DNA of 64,000 nt from DATFYM01 sp035315065 (GTDB lineage: Bacteria > Acidobacteriota > Terriglobia > UBA7540), in contig DATFYM010000067.1 in the NCBI GenBank assembly GCA_035315065.1, positions 1 through 64,000 of the forward strand. The letters are read 5' to 3'. A model generated the notes under the pieces. That model saw only the letters and a list, made by a program, of their open reading frames with translations, was not told where the DNA came from and searched no databases. The translations under genes were made by a program, and so were the position numbers. Below, piece after piece: positions 39,848 to 49,143 of this stretch (position 1 is the first letter of the stretch; each line of letters opens with the position of its first letter).

Positions 39848-41194
39848 TCAGTCCGGCAACCGGTACGGAGCGTGATACCCATAGCTCAGCAACCTGTTGG
39901 CGCTGTCGTTGTTGGTAAAGTGCTCGCTTCCCGCGTCCCACTCCAGGTATGACTTGGTGTGGTTGGCAATGTTCGCGATCAACGTAGTCACGGTGCTGCG
40001 GTGGCCTGCCTCGATGTCACAAGTGCACCGACCGCGGCTCCGCACGCAGTCCAGGAAGTTGCGGGCGTGCAGGGCAGTGCTATCCTTGCCTTCCGCCTTC
40101 CTCGAAGCAATCACGGCCTTGCGATCCTTCGCGTAGTTGGAATCGGAGGCGCGACGAAGCGGACTGCGAGCCGGGATTTCATCCTGGGTGATTCCTTCCG
40201 GAACGACCTCATAGCTGTCCCAAGTAAGGTAGAGCGTGCCCTTGGTGCCGCGAACTTCAATGTTGCTGGCGCGGCGATCGGCAGGGGCGCCGTTGGCGTT
40301 GAATTGCGAGAAGGTGACGAGTGTCCCGCCGGGATAAGTCCACAGGGCCTCGAGCGTGTCAGGAATCTCGCGATTGTCTTCGACGGCCAGCTTACCACCC
40401 ATCGCCGTCACCGCCAGCGGCGTATCATGGCCCAGAGCCCAATGGGTGAAGTCGAGGTAGTGCGCCCCGAAGTTGGTCACCTGGCCGCCCGAGTAGTCGT
40501 AAAACCACCGGAAACGATAAAGGCAGCGATTCCGGTTGTACGGCACCCTCGGTGCAGGGCCGAGCCAGGAATCCCAATCCAGCTCCGCAGGAGGGTTTTC
40601 GTCAGGCGGGTTGCCGATGCCCTTGGGCCACTCGTTCTCGATGTGAAAAGAACGAATGCTGGTGACCTTGCCGATGCCGCCGCTGTGGATGAGATCGACA
40701 GCCTCTTGGCACAGAGGCGAAGACCGCCGCATCAGGCCCACCTGGGTGACCCGGTTGTGGCGGCGAGCCATCTCTACCATCTTGCGGCCTTCGGCCACGC
40801 GAAGCGAAAGCGGCTTTTCGACATAAACGTCCTTTCCGGCCTGGCACGCTCCGACGGTCTGCAGTGCGTGCCAATGGTCCGGCGTGCAGATGACGATGGC
40901 GTCGAGATCCTTGACCTCCAGCAGCTTCTTGTACTCCTTAAACTGCCTCGGGTGGGTGCCGATCTTCCTGGCCGCAAAGTCGAGGTAAGGCTGATAAAGG
41001 TCGCAGATGGCCGCGACTTCGGCATCTCTGTGCCCCAGGAAGCCATCCAGGACTTGATCACCGCGGTTCCCGAGGCCGATGAAACCCAGTCGGATGCGGT
41101 CGTTCGCCCCCAGCACTCGCATGCCGCTGAGTGCCGTGGTAACGCCTGCTGCCGTCAAGGCCCCAGTGAAGCTTCTTCGCGTCAATCGACTCAT
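39848..41194 (-). CDS. Tat-exported Gfo/Idh/MocA oxidoreductase
   Basis: A 448-residue protein with Tat signal LTRRSFTGALTAAGV (residues 4-18). The Rossmann start IRLGFIGLGNRG is near residue 34, and the catalytic-type motif YVEKPLSL follows, then VAEGRKMVEMA. It is probably a periplasmic NAD(P)-dependent sugar oxidoreductase. A 58-base gap separates it from the isomerase-like gene downstream on the same strand, so they are probably one operon; together they suggest sugar-derivative processing. It is divergent from the GH2 glucosaminidase gene. Confidence 0.9.
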   Translation of the reverse strand: MSRLTRRSFTGALTAAGVTTALSGMRVLGANDRIRLGFIGLGNRGDQVLDGFLGHRDAEVAAICDLYQPYLDFAARKIGTHPRQFKEYKKLLEVKDLDAIVICTPDHWHALQTVGACQAGKDVYVEKPLSLRVAEGRKMVEMARRHNRVTQVGLMRRSSPLCQEAVDLIHSGGIGKVTSIRSFHIENEWPKGIGNPPDENPPAELDWDSWLGPAPRVPYNRNRCLYRFRWFYDYSGGQVTNFGAHYLDFTHWALGHDTPLAVTAMGGKLAVEDNREIPDTLEALWTYPGGTLVTFSQFNANGAPADRRASNIEVRGTKGTLYLTWDSYEVVPEGITQDEIPARSPLRRASDSNYAKDRKAVIASRKAEGKDSTALHARNFLDCVRSRGRCTCDIEAGHRSTVTTLIANIANHTKSYLEWDAGSEHFTNNDSANRLLSYGYHAPYRLPD

Positions 41195-41411
41195 GGCCGT
41201 TTCCTCCGCCAGACCATATCACAGTGCTGCAAGTTGCAGCGGAATTTCGCTCCCAGATAAGGTCTGGCTGCGCCACCGACCGGTGCGCAAAGCAGCAACC
41301 GCTCCGGTTCTGCACGTGTCGCGTGCCTCTCAGCCTTGGGCTCTCGACTTATTCCATTTTACCGTTGCTTAGTGAGTGCGTTTTGAGCCATGCTGCACTT
41401 TCGGAGGAAAC

Positions 41412-44069
41412 ATGAAAAAGTCCATTCTCTTCCTTCTCGCACTCGCCGTAGCCACCGGCGGCTCGGCCGCGCGCGCAGCGTCCAAGCCGGATTCCAGAAT
41501 TGAGCTGAAAGAAGGCTGGGCGATTCAATCGTCCACCTCCACCTCTGACAAAGGTGATGTTCTCTCCACCGTCGGGCGCACAACGGCGGGCTGGTATCCC
41601 ACTTCGGTGCCGAGCACGGTGCTGGCGGCGCTGGTCCGCAACCACGTTTATCCCGACCCGTACTTCGCCATGAACCTACGCTCGATTCCGGGCGTCAGTT
41701 ACCCCATCGGCCAAAACTTTTCCAATATCGAGATGCCGGCCGGCAGTCCTTTCCGGCCCTCGTGGTGGTATCGCACCGAGTTCGCGCTGCCCAAAGTCGC
41801 CCATGGCCAGCACCTGTGGCTGCACTTCGACGGCATCAATTATCGCGCCAACGTGTGGCTGAACGGCCGCCAGATCGCAAAGTCCGACAGCCTGGTGGGA
41901 ATGTGGCGGCTCTTCGAATTCGACATCACGGACGCGGCGCGTCCGGGGCAGCGGAACGCCCTGGCCGTGGAAATCTTTCCGCCGCACCCGGACGATCTCG
42001 CCATCACCTGGGTCGATTGGAACCCTTCCCCACCCGACAAAGATATGGGTATCTGGCGTGGCGTTTATGTCACCACCAGCGGTCCGGTGACGCTTCGCTA
42101 TCCTCGCGTGGCCACCCACTTTGACCTGCCATCGCTCGCTACCGCCCATCTAACGGTGATCGCTGAAGCGCACAACGCCACGGATAAAGCCGTGAAGGGA
42201 ACGCTGACAGGCCGCATCGAAAAGATCGAGTTCTCGCAAGTGGTGGAACTGGCGCCGGGCGAGACCAAGACGGTGACATTCTCACCAGATCAATTCCCCA
42301 AACTTAATCTCGGCCAACCGCGGGTGTGGTGGCCGGCGAAGCTGGGAGGGCAAGACCTCTACGACCTGGATCTCCAGTTCAAAGTGGGCGGCAAAGTCTC
42401 CGACCGCCTCGCCCAGCGTTTTGGTATCCGCGAGATAACGTCGGAGCTCACCGACCAGGGCTACCGGCTCTTCAAAATCAACGGCCGGAACATCCTCATT
42501 CGCGGCGGCGGCTGGTGCCCGGACATGATGCTACGTCCTTCGCCCGAACGCGACGAGGCGCAGCTTCGCTACGTCCTGGGCATGAATCTCAACACCATCC
42601 GCTTCGAGGGCAAGCTCGAGTCCGAAGAGTTCCTGGGGCTTTGCGACAAGTACGGCATCCTGGTGCTGGCGGGCTGGTGCTGCTGCGACCATTGGGAAAG
42701 GTGGAGGACCTGGAAGGAGGAGGACTACGGGGTGGCCGCCGAGTCCTTGCGCGACCAGCTTCGGCGGCTAGGCGCGCACGCCTGCATTCTCGACTGGCTC
42801 TACGGCAGCGACAATCCTCCGCCGCCCAAGGTGGAGGACGCGTACCTCTCCGTCATCAAGGAAACGCAGTGGCCCAACCCCTATCAGTCTTCGGCTACCG
42901 CGCGCCCCACGCCCGGATCGGGCCAAACCGGGGTGAAGATGACCGGACCCTACGAGTACGTCCCGTCTGACTACTGGCTGGAAGACACCAAGAACGGCGG
43001 CGCCTATGGGTTCAACACCGAGACCAGCCCCGGCCCGGCCGTCCCGCCCGTCGCCAGCCTGCGCACCTTCCTGCCGCCGGACCATCTGTGGCCCATCGAC
43101 AACTTCTGGGACATGCACGCCGGCGGCGGCGAGTTCAGGAATCTGAAGGTTTTCACCGAGGCGCTGGAACGCCGCTACGGCAAGTCCGATAGCCTTGACG
43201 ACTACGTCGAGAAGTCGCAGCTCATCACCTACGAAGGCGAGCGCGCCATGTTCGAGGCGTATGGCCGCAACAAGTACCGGTCGACGGGGGTGATCCAGTG
43301 GATGCTCAACAACGCCTGGCCATCGCTGATCTGGCACCTTTTTGACTATACCCTGCGCCCCGCCGGAGGCTACTTCGGCGCCCAAAAGGCGTGCGAGCCG
43401 CTGCACGTGCAGTTCTCCTACGACGATCGCTCGGTGGTGGTGGTGAATTCCACTTACGAGAGCCCCAAAAACTTCAGGGTGGCGGCCAAGGTTTACAACC
43501 TCGACCTCACGCCGGGGTTCTCGCACGAGGCAGCTATCGATGTGACGCCGGACAGCTCTAGCCGCGTCTTTCAGGTTCCTCGGGACCAAAGCCTCAGCAC
43601 CACCTACTTTCTTGACCTGCGCCTGGAAGACGGTTCCGGCAAACTGGTGAGTTCGAACTTCTACTGGCTCTCCACCAAGCCCGACGTGCTCAAGTTTGAC
43701 AGCAGCAAGTGGTATTACACCCCGACCGAGTCCTATGCCGACTTCACCAGCCTCAAGGACCTGCCGCGTGCCGAGGTGGGACTGTCGGGTGAGGTCCGGC
43801 GCCAGGGCGACGAGCAGGTGGCGCAGGTAACGGTGCGGAATCCGAGTTCGCACTTGGCGTTCTTCGTCCATTTGCAAGTGACGAAGGGCGAGGGCGGAGA
43901 GGAGGTCTTGCCGGTGCTTTGGAACGACAACTACTTCCGGCTGATGCCCGGCGAAAGCCGCGAGGTGACGGCAACTTATCTTGGTCCGGATGTGCTGGGG
44001 TCGAAACCGGTAGTGGCGGCCGATGGGTGGAACGTGGCGCCGGCATCGGCCGCGCTGGCAGTCAAGTAG
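41412..44069 (+). CDS. Exported GH2 exo-beta-D-glucosaminidase (CsxA-like)
   Basis: An 885-residue secreted glycosidase. Signal peptide: MKKSILFLLALAVATGGSAARA. The GH2 domains follow in order: jelly-roll (LHFDGINYRANVWLNGRQI), immunoglobulin-like and TIM barrel. VDWNPSPPDKDMGIWRGVY is a hallmark of exo-glucosaminidases. Asp467 in YGSDNPPP and Glu537 in FNTETSPG match, from memory, the acid/base Asp469 and nucleophile Glu541 of Amycolatopsis CsxA. It would remove glucosamine from chitosan oligomers. ATG at 41412 is supported by GGAGG at 41403-41407. The divergent neighbours (oxidoreductase, isomerase) may process the sugar. Confidence 0.88.
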   Translation: MKKSILFLLALAVATGGSAARAASKPDSRIELKEGWAIQSSTSTSDKGDVLSTVGRTTAGWYPTSVPSTVLAALVRNHVYPDPYFAMNLRSIPGVSYPIGQNFSNIEMPAGSPFRPSWWYRTEFALPKVAHGQHLWLHFDGINYRANVWLNGRQIAKSDSLVGMWRLFEFDITDAARPGQRNALAVEIFPPHPDDLAITWVDWNPSPPDKDMGIWRGVYVTTSGPVTLRYPRVATHFDLPSLATAHLTVIAEAHNATDKAVKGTLTGRIEKIEFSQVVELAPGETKTVTFSPDQFPKLNLGQPRVWWPAKLGGQDLYDLDLQFKVGGKVSDRLAQRFGIREITSELTDQGYRLFKINGRNILIRGGGWCPDMMLRPSPERDEAQLRYVLGMNLNTIRFEGKLESEEFLGLCDKYGILVLAGWCCCDHWERWRTWKEEDYGVAAESLRDQLRRLGAHACILDWLYGSDNPPPPKVEDAYLSVIKETQWPNPYQSSATARPTPGSGQTGVKMTGPYEYVPSDYWLEDTKNGGAYGFNTETSPGPAVPPVASLRTFLPPDHLWPIDNFWDMHAGGGEFRNLKVFTEALERRYGKSDSLDDYVEKSQLITYEGERAMFEAYGRNKYRSTGVIQWMLNNAWPSLIWHLFDYTLRPAGGYFGAQKACEPLHVQFSYDDRSVVVVNSTYESPKNFRVAAKVYNLDLTPGFSHEAAIDVTPDSSSRVFQVPRDQSLSTTYFLDLRLEDGSGKLVSSNFYWLSTKPDVLKFDSSKWYYTPTESYADFTSLKDLPRAEVGLSGEVRRQGDEQVAQVTVRNPSSHLAFFVHLQVTKGEGGEEVLPVLWNDNYFRLMPGESREVTATYLGPDVLGSKPVVAADGWNVAPASAALAVK

Positions 44070-44113
44070 AAGCGGCTTTACGTCGCCATCTGGCGAGGTG
44101 AACTCACCGCTAC
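44068..44113. repeat. Half copy of the 32-bp repeat family
   Basis: CGCCATCTGGCGAGGTGAAC and a following CACCGCTAC recall the GTAGCGGCGAGTTCACCTCGCC units at 3740-3825, here in reverse orientation and degenerate, just after the GH2 stop codon. Confidence 0.55.
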
Positions 44114-44350
44114 AGCATGACCCGCTACCGAGCGCGAGCATCGTGTCCCGTCACTCAGCGTAGGCCTGCCGGCTGCTCTGTTGTTGGTATGTTGATGGCG
44201 ATTACGGATGGGAAGGACGACCCGGGAGAGACGGAGGGCACTGAGGGCTCGGAGCAAGAGGGCTCTGCTCGACTCTGTACCCTCCGTGAGGGGGAGAGCT
44301 GTTTTCAGATGCGGCGACCAGGAGCCGCACGGTGTTTCATGCCACAGCAC

Positions 44351-44920
44351 TCAGCGCCGGGCGAAACTGCGGAATCCACCACCGACTGCGCCGCGACCAA
44401 CTGGACCATGGGTAACCGGTCCGCGTCCAACATAGCCGCGCCCGTACCCGCGACCATAGTACCCAAGGCCGTAGTAGCCGCGCCCATAACCTCCGATGAT
44501 TACGCCGCCCCCACCCCCGTAATACGGGTAGCCGTAGTTGCCATACCCGCAGCCGTAGGGGTCATAGTAAAGATCGCAGCCGTAATAGTACGGGTCGTAG
44601 TAGCCGCCCCAGTATGGCGCATAGCCGAACCCAAAGCCCCACCAGCCATAACCTCGGTGCCGGCCGCGGTATCCGTAGCCACCGCGATATCCGTAGCCGC
44701 CGCGGTAACCGTACCCGCCACGATAGCCGCCGTACGTTCCTCCGCGCACGCCGCCCGCGAAGCCTCCGCGGTACCCGCCGCCTCCGCTGACCCGCGCCCC
44801 GCCGCCACCGCCATGGAATCCGCCTCCACCACCATGGCCGCCACCTCCGCCCCGCTGGGCAAAGCCGTTGGTGGCCAGAGCCAACCCGACTGTGACAACC
44901 ATGACCATGAGTTTCTTCAT
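44351..44920 (-). CDS. Exported Gly/Tyr/Arg-rich protein
   Basis: A 189-residue protein with a clear signal peptide (KKLMVMVVTVGLALATNGFAQ) followed by Gly-rich HGGGGGFHGGGGG blocks, tandem YRGGYGY repeats and a Tyr-rich segment (YYDPYYYGCDLYYDPYGCGYG). The composition suggests a disordered, surface or extracellular matrix protein; no enzyme motif is present. GGAGG lies before the ATG. The opposite strand also has a long open frame, an expected artefact of GC-rich repetitive codons. Confidence 0.8.
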   Translation of the reverse strand: MKKLMVMVVTVGLALATNGFAQRGGGGGHGGGGGFHGGGGGARVSGGGGYRGGFAGGVRGGTYGGYRGGYGYRGGYGYRGGYGYRGRHRGYGWWGFGFGYAPYWGGYYDPYYYGCDLYYDPYGCGYGNYGYPYYGGGGGVIIGGYGRGYYGLGYYGRGYGRGYVGRGPVTHGPVGRGAVGGGFRSFARR

Positions 44921-45122
44921 GTCAAGCCTCCAGCCTTACGATCGCCTACCAAAACCTCCAACCGACACCGTGCAACTGGCTTACCAATGCTTTGTTGGGG
45001 CAAGCACTTGAAAACACAGGGTGGGATCGATTCACGGGTGGTTGATTTGCACCACTCGGGTGGTGGTTTTGGGCCAGCGGATGACTGCATCCCACTGACA
45101 CCTTCTGAAACCGAGGTGAATC

Positions 45123-47393
45123 ATGAAGTCTCGAAAGTGGTCCCTACGAATCCTGCGCCTCGTTCCAGCCCTTGCGCTGCTGACCATCGTCACGGCCCCG
45201 GCGCGGGCGCAATTCCCGTTCCAGCAGCAGGAACCCAAGGGCCCGTGGATGGACAAGACCCTGTCTCCTGACCAGCGGGCCGACCTGGTGATCGCGCAGA
45301 TGACCCTTGACGAGAAGATCTCGCTGCTGCACGGAGGCGGCTGGGCGGAGTTGTTCGCGCTGTTTGCGCCCGCCGGCACGGCGCCGGCGACGCGCTCCCT
45401 CGGCAACGCCGGCTACATCCCTGGTATTCCCCGGCTCGGCACTCCGGACCTCCAGATGGCCGACGCCGCCGTCGGGGTCACGCACGGTTCCGTCTTCGGT
45501 CGCTATTGCACGGCGCTGCCTTCGGGGGTGTTGGAGGCCTCCACCTGGGACCTGGCGATGGCGCGCGCGTACGGAGCCCTGATCGGCAGGGAGCTGCGCG
45601 ATCAAGGTTACACCATGTCGTTGGGCGGCGGCGTCAACCTGACGCGCGAGCCGCGCAACGGCCGCATCTTCGAGTACAAGGGCGAGGGTCCCATACTGGC
45701 GGGGAAGTTGGTGGGCGCGGAAATGTGGGCCCTTCAGGAGCAAGGGGTCATCGGTGACATGAAGCACTATGCCATGAACGACCAGGAGAACGGCCGCAAC
45801 TACGTCAACATCAAGGTCGACCGGCGTGCTATGCGCGAAAGCGATCTGCTGGCCTTCGAGATCGGCGTCAAGGACTCGGGCGTGGGAGCGGTGATGTGCT
45901 CCTATAACCTCGTCAATGGCGATTACGCTTGCGAGAACGACTACCTGCTGACCACCGCGCTGAAGAAAGACTTCGGCTTTCAGGGTTTCGTCGTGTCGGA
46001 CTGGGGCGCTACCCACAGCGTCGCCAAAGCGGCCATGGCGGGCCTCGATATGGAGATGCCCGGCAACGATCATTTCGGCGAGGCGCTGAAGAAGGCGGTG
46101 GAAAGCGGCAAGGTACCCACGTCGCGTCTCAATGACATGGTGCACCGCATCCTGCGTTCGGAGTTCGCGGTGGGACTCTTCGACCATCCGCCGGATCGCA
46201 CGGCGGTTGATCCTGTCCCCGGCTTCGAAGTGGCTCAGCGTGTCGCCGAGGAGGGCACGGTCCTGTTGAAAAACTCGGACCACCAACTCCCGCTCGACGC
46301 CTCGGCCATTCGATCGATTGCGGTGATCGGATCGCATGCCGACGTGGGCGTGCTCTCGGGCGGCGGCTCGGCTCAGGTTGACGCAGCGGGTGGAAGCGCG
46401 GAGTCGACGCCGGGCAGTTTCGCCGGTTTTGGCGACCAAGTCTGGCATCGCTCCTCGCCCCTCAAAGCGATCCGCACCAAGGTGCCCAACGCCAAGGTCG
46501 AGTTCAACAAGGGTACGGACACAGCCGCCGCGGCCCGCCTGGCCCAGGCATCGGACATTGCCGTCGTGTTCGTGAGCCAGCATACCAGCGAGGGGGCGGA
46601 CGTGCCCAGTTTGGCGTTGCCCGAGAAACAGGGCGCGCTGGTGAGCGCCGTGGCAGCAGCAAACCCGCACACCATCGTGGTGCTGGAGACCGGCGGTCCG
46701 GTGATCATGCCCTGGGTGGACAGCGTGAGCGCGGTGTTGGAGTCGTGGTATCCGGGAATCCGCGGCGCGCAAGCCATTGCCAACATCCTCTTTGGCGAGG
46801 TGAACCCTTCCGGAAAGCTGCCCCTCACCTTCCCTAAAGCGGAGGCAGACCTGCCGCGTCCTGAGCTCGCGCATCAGCCGCCCGGACGACCCGAAGATAT
46901 GAAGGCCCTGTTTCCGGGGACGCCTTTCAAAGAGAATACCCGGCAGTTCGACCTCGACTATGACGAAGGGCTGAAAGTAGGCTACAAGTGGTACGACGCG
47001 GAAGGCAAGACGCCACTGTTTGCGTTTGGCCACGGGCTTTCCTACACGACCTATGCTTACTCCGACCTCAAGGTCACGCCGGGACAGTCCCCCGCGGTGA
47101 GCTTCACGGTGAAGAACACCGGCGCCCGTGCCGGGGCGGAGACCGCCCAGGTGTGCGTCACGCTGCCGTCGGCGGCGGGAGAGCCTTTCCGGCGCCTGGT
47201 AGCGTGGGAGAAGGTCCAGCTCGCACCCGGCGAAGCCAAAACGGTGACGGCTGCGCTCGATCCCCACTACCTCTCGATCTTCAACGCCGATCGGGACGCC
47301 TGGGAATTGGTGCCCGGCGACTATCAGGTGCACGTAGGCGGATCGTCTCGCGAGACGCCGCTGCACGGGACCTTGGCGGTTGGAGGGAATTGA
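45123..47393 (+). CDS. Exported GH3 beta-glucosidase
   Basis: A 756-residue secreted glycoside hydrolase family 3 enzyme. Signal peptide: about residues 1-29 (LVPALALLTIVTAPARA). The TIM barrel carries the nucleophile Asp293 in FVVSDWGATHS. The second alpha/beta sandwich domain includes DQVWHRSSPLKAIRT and EVNPSGKLPLTFPK. The C-terminal fibronectin-III-like domain ends AWELVPGDYQVHVGGSS. Members release glucose or xylose from beta-glycosides. It is convergent with the anti-sigma-like gene; only about 32 bases separate their stops. Confidence 0.93.
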   Translation: MKSRKWSLRILRLVPALALLTIVTAPARAQFPFQQQEPKGPWMDKTLSPDQRADLVIAQMTLDEKISLLHGGGWAELFALFAPAGTAPATRSLGNAGYIPGIPRLGTPDLQMADAAVGVTHGSVFGRYCTALPSGVLEASTWDLAMARAYGALIGRELRDQGYTMSLGGGVNLTREPRNGRIFEYKGEGPILAGKLVGAEMWALQEQGVIGDMKHYAMNDQENGRNYVNIKVDRRAMRESDLLAFEIGVKDSGVGAVMCSYNLVNGDYACENDYLLTTALKKDFGFQGFVVSDWGATHSVAKAAMAGLDMEMPGNDHFGEALKKAVESGKVPTSRLNDMVHRILRSEFAVGLFDHPPDRTAVDPVPGFEVAQRVAEEGTVLLKNSDHQLPLDASAIRSIAVIGSHADVGVLSGGGSAQVDAAGGSAESTPGSFAGFGDQVWHRSSPLKAIRTKVPNAKVEFNKGTDTAAAARLAQASDIAVVFVSQHTSEGADVPSLALPEKQGALVSAVAAANPHTIVVLETGGPVIMPWVDSVSAVLESWYPGIRGAQAIANILFGEVNPSGKLPLTFPKAEADLPRPELAHQPPGRPEDMKALFPGTPFKENTRQFDLDYDEGLKVGYKWYDAEGKTPLFAFGHGLSYTTYAYSDLKVTPGQSPAVSFTVKNTGARAGAETAQVCVTLPSAAGEPFRRLVAWEKVQLAPGEAKTVTAALDPHYLSIFNADRDAWELVPGDYQVHVGGSSRETPLHGTLAVGGN

Positions 47394-47425
47394 TAGGCTA
47401 GATAGCTCGCCATAACCAGATCAGA

Positions 47426-48808
47426 TTACTCGGCCTCCAGCATCCAATGCCGGCCCGCGTCGTCAGTGTGCCACTTCTGGCCGGAGTCGGTGGTGATGGC
47501 GACGTGGGCGGCGTCGGCCGCGTCGATGCTGCGAATGGCGCCGCTCAGTTCGCGGCCCGACTCCTCCACGCGGACGCCCTCCCAGTGCACGCCGGCGTCG
47601 CTGGAATGAAAGAGCGCGACGTGGGAACCACCCGGGGAGCCACCCGCCCAGACCTCGGGCCCGACAGCGGCGACGGCACGGAAGTCCACCCCGTCAGACG
47701 GATGAACCTCCTGCCACGTCTTGCCGTCATCGAACGAGCGCTGGACGCGGCCGACGACGTTGCCGGACGGATCGCGCCACGATTCGATGCTCCAGAGCGC
47801 TGGCGCCACGGAGGCCGCCTTCATGACCGGCACGGCGTGCATGAGCCCACGTTGCCCTGCCTTCGGTGCCGCTCGCAACTCCTCGCGGTTCTGCTGAGCA
47901 ACATTGGGCCGGGCGGCCTCCGCTGCCCCTGCGGTCGCGCTGGCGGCCGAGGGCGACGGCAGCGGGGCGGGAGTCTGCGGAGCCGGCGAGGAAGGCGGTG
48001 CCGCTCCCGCCTCCGCGCCAAGGGTGGCTTCGGGTACGCCGGTTGCTTTGGCCCGAAACGAATCGGCGCTCGGGACCTGTGCCGCCAGGCTCTCGGAGGG
48101 GGGCGGACTCGGAACTGCTATTGCTGTCTGGTCTGGTTGGGCGGGAGGAGCGGCCGCAACGGTCAAAGGCGGTTGCGTTGTCGGCTCGGGCGCACTCGCC
48201 AGCCTCAGGGCAGGCCCGTTGGCCAGCGGTTGACCAGCGCTGGCTTGGGTAGCTGCCTGGCGGAGGGCAAGTTCCTGTTGAAGCACGACCCGAGCGTGCT
48301 CCTTGTTGACGGCGCGTGCTGACGCCCGGCGTTCCGGAACAACTGGCGAGGCCGCGGACTCCTCGGCCATTTTGGGTGGTTTCGCTGCCGGGGTCCCGGC
48401 GGCCTTCGAGGCCAAGGTCACGGGCGCGGGCGCGGCGGGTTCCTGTCCTGCGCGCCACGCTCTATAGTAGATCGAGGCTGTAGCCACCGCGCACGCCAGC
48501 AGCGCCGCAGGTGCAATCCATCTCCATCTCCACGCTGGGCGTGCAAGCAGTAAACCCCAGAAGCCCGCGGACCGAGGGACCGGACTTCCCTCGCCCACAA
48601 GACGTTCAATCTCAGCGGGAAACGCAAGGGCAAGGGACTCGCGGCAGACGGCGCACCCCGCCAGGTGGACCAGCACTGCCGACCTTTCTTTCTCCAGCAG
48701 CGTGTGCTCGGCGAAGGCTGCCAGCAAGTTGAGATCGGTGTGCTCGCCAGGGACGACTCGGGACTGATCTCTCAGCCTCGCCAGCACGGTTTTGGGTATA
48801 TGAGACAT
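47426..48808 (-). CDS. Zinc-finger anti-sigma-like protein with YCF48-type propeller
   Basis: A 460-residue protein. An N-terminal zinc-finger-like HLAGCAVCRES (about residues 49-59) is typical of anti-sigma factors. One membrane helix follows (IAPAALLACAVATASIYY, about 98-115). A long Pro/Ala-rich region (120-330) comes next, then a C-terminal domain with FDDGKTWQEV, SSDAGVHWEGV and DDAGRHWMLE motifs like BNR/YCF48 repeats. The layout suggests a membrane anti-sigma factor with a periplasmic sensing domain. It lies 335 bases downstream of the sigma-factor gene on the same strand. Confidence 0.82.
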   Translation of the reverse strand: MSHIPKTVLARLRDQSRVVPGEHTDLNLLAAFAEHTLLEKERSAVLVHLAGCAVCRESLALAFPAEIERLVGEGSPVPRSAGFWGLLLARPAWRWRWIAPAALLACAVATASIYYRAWRAGQEPAAPAPVTLASKAAGTPAAKPPKMAEESAASPVVPERRASARAVNKEHARVVLQQELALRQAATQASAGQPLANGPALRLASAPEPTTQPPLTVAAAPPAQPDQTAIAVPSPPPSESLAAQVPSADSFRAKATGVPEATLGAEAGAAPPSSPAPQTPAPLPSPSAASATAGAAEAARPNVAQQNREELRAAPKAGQRGLMHAVPVMKAASVAPALWSIESWRDPSGNVVGRVQRSFDDGKTWQEVHPSDGVDFRAVAAVGPEVWAGGSPGGSHVALFHSSDAGVHWEGVRVEESGRELSGAIRSIDAADAAHVAITTDSGQKWHTDDAGRHWMLEAE

Positions 48809-49143
48809 TGGTTCTCGGTTTTCAGTCGTTCAGAGAGCTTTCAGCTATCAACCCTCAGCTTATCAGCAAGAAGAAGTCCGGTTCATGCCGCTGATAGCTG
48901 AGTACCGATAGCCGGTATTCACCATTCACAATTCGATTCCAACGGTGGCTTCGTTCCTGACTTCTCCGAGTCGCGATCCTTTGTTTTCAAGCAAATCGGT
49001 GGCTTCGTTTTCAAAAGTTCCTGGCGTTCAGCCATCGGCTCTCAGCAGGAGAAGTCCGGTTCTTGCTGATCGCTGATCGCTGATAGCTGAGTGCTGATAG
49101 CTGATACTCACCATTCACAGTTCGCCTCCTTACTGTGGAACGC
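48809..49143. repeat. Two AGCTGATAG word hairpins
   Basis: First, TTTCAGCTATCAACCCTCAG pairs with GCCGCTGATAGCTGAGTACC around AAGAAGAAGTCCGGTTC. Second, CAGCCATCGGCTCTCAGCAG pairs with TGCTGATCGCTGATCGCTGA around a nearly identical loop, AGAAGTCCGGTTC. The shared loop sequence suggests a duplication. It fills the gap between the sigma-factor and anti-sigma-like genes; no gene is present. Confidence 0.82.

Noticed and set aside
44117..45271. Plus-strand open frame of 384 codons, Ala/Val-rich
   Set aside because: It is antisense to the Gly/Tyr-rich exported protein, which has a signal peptide and a ribosome binding site; the translation is low in complexity.
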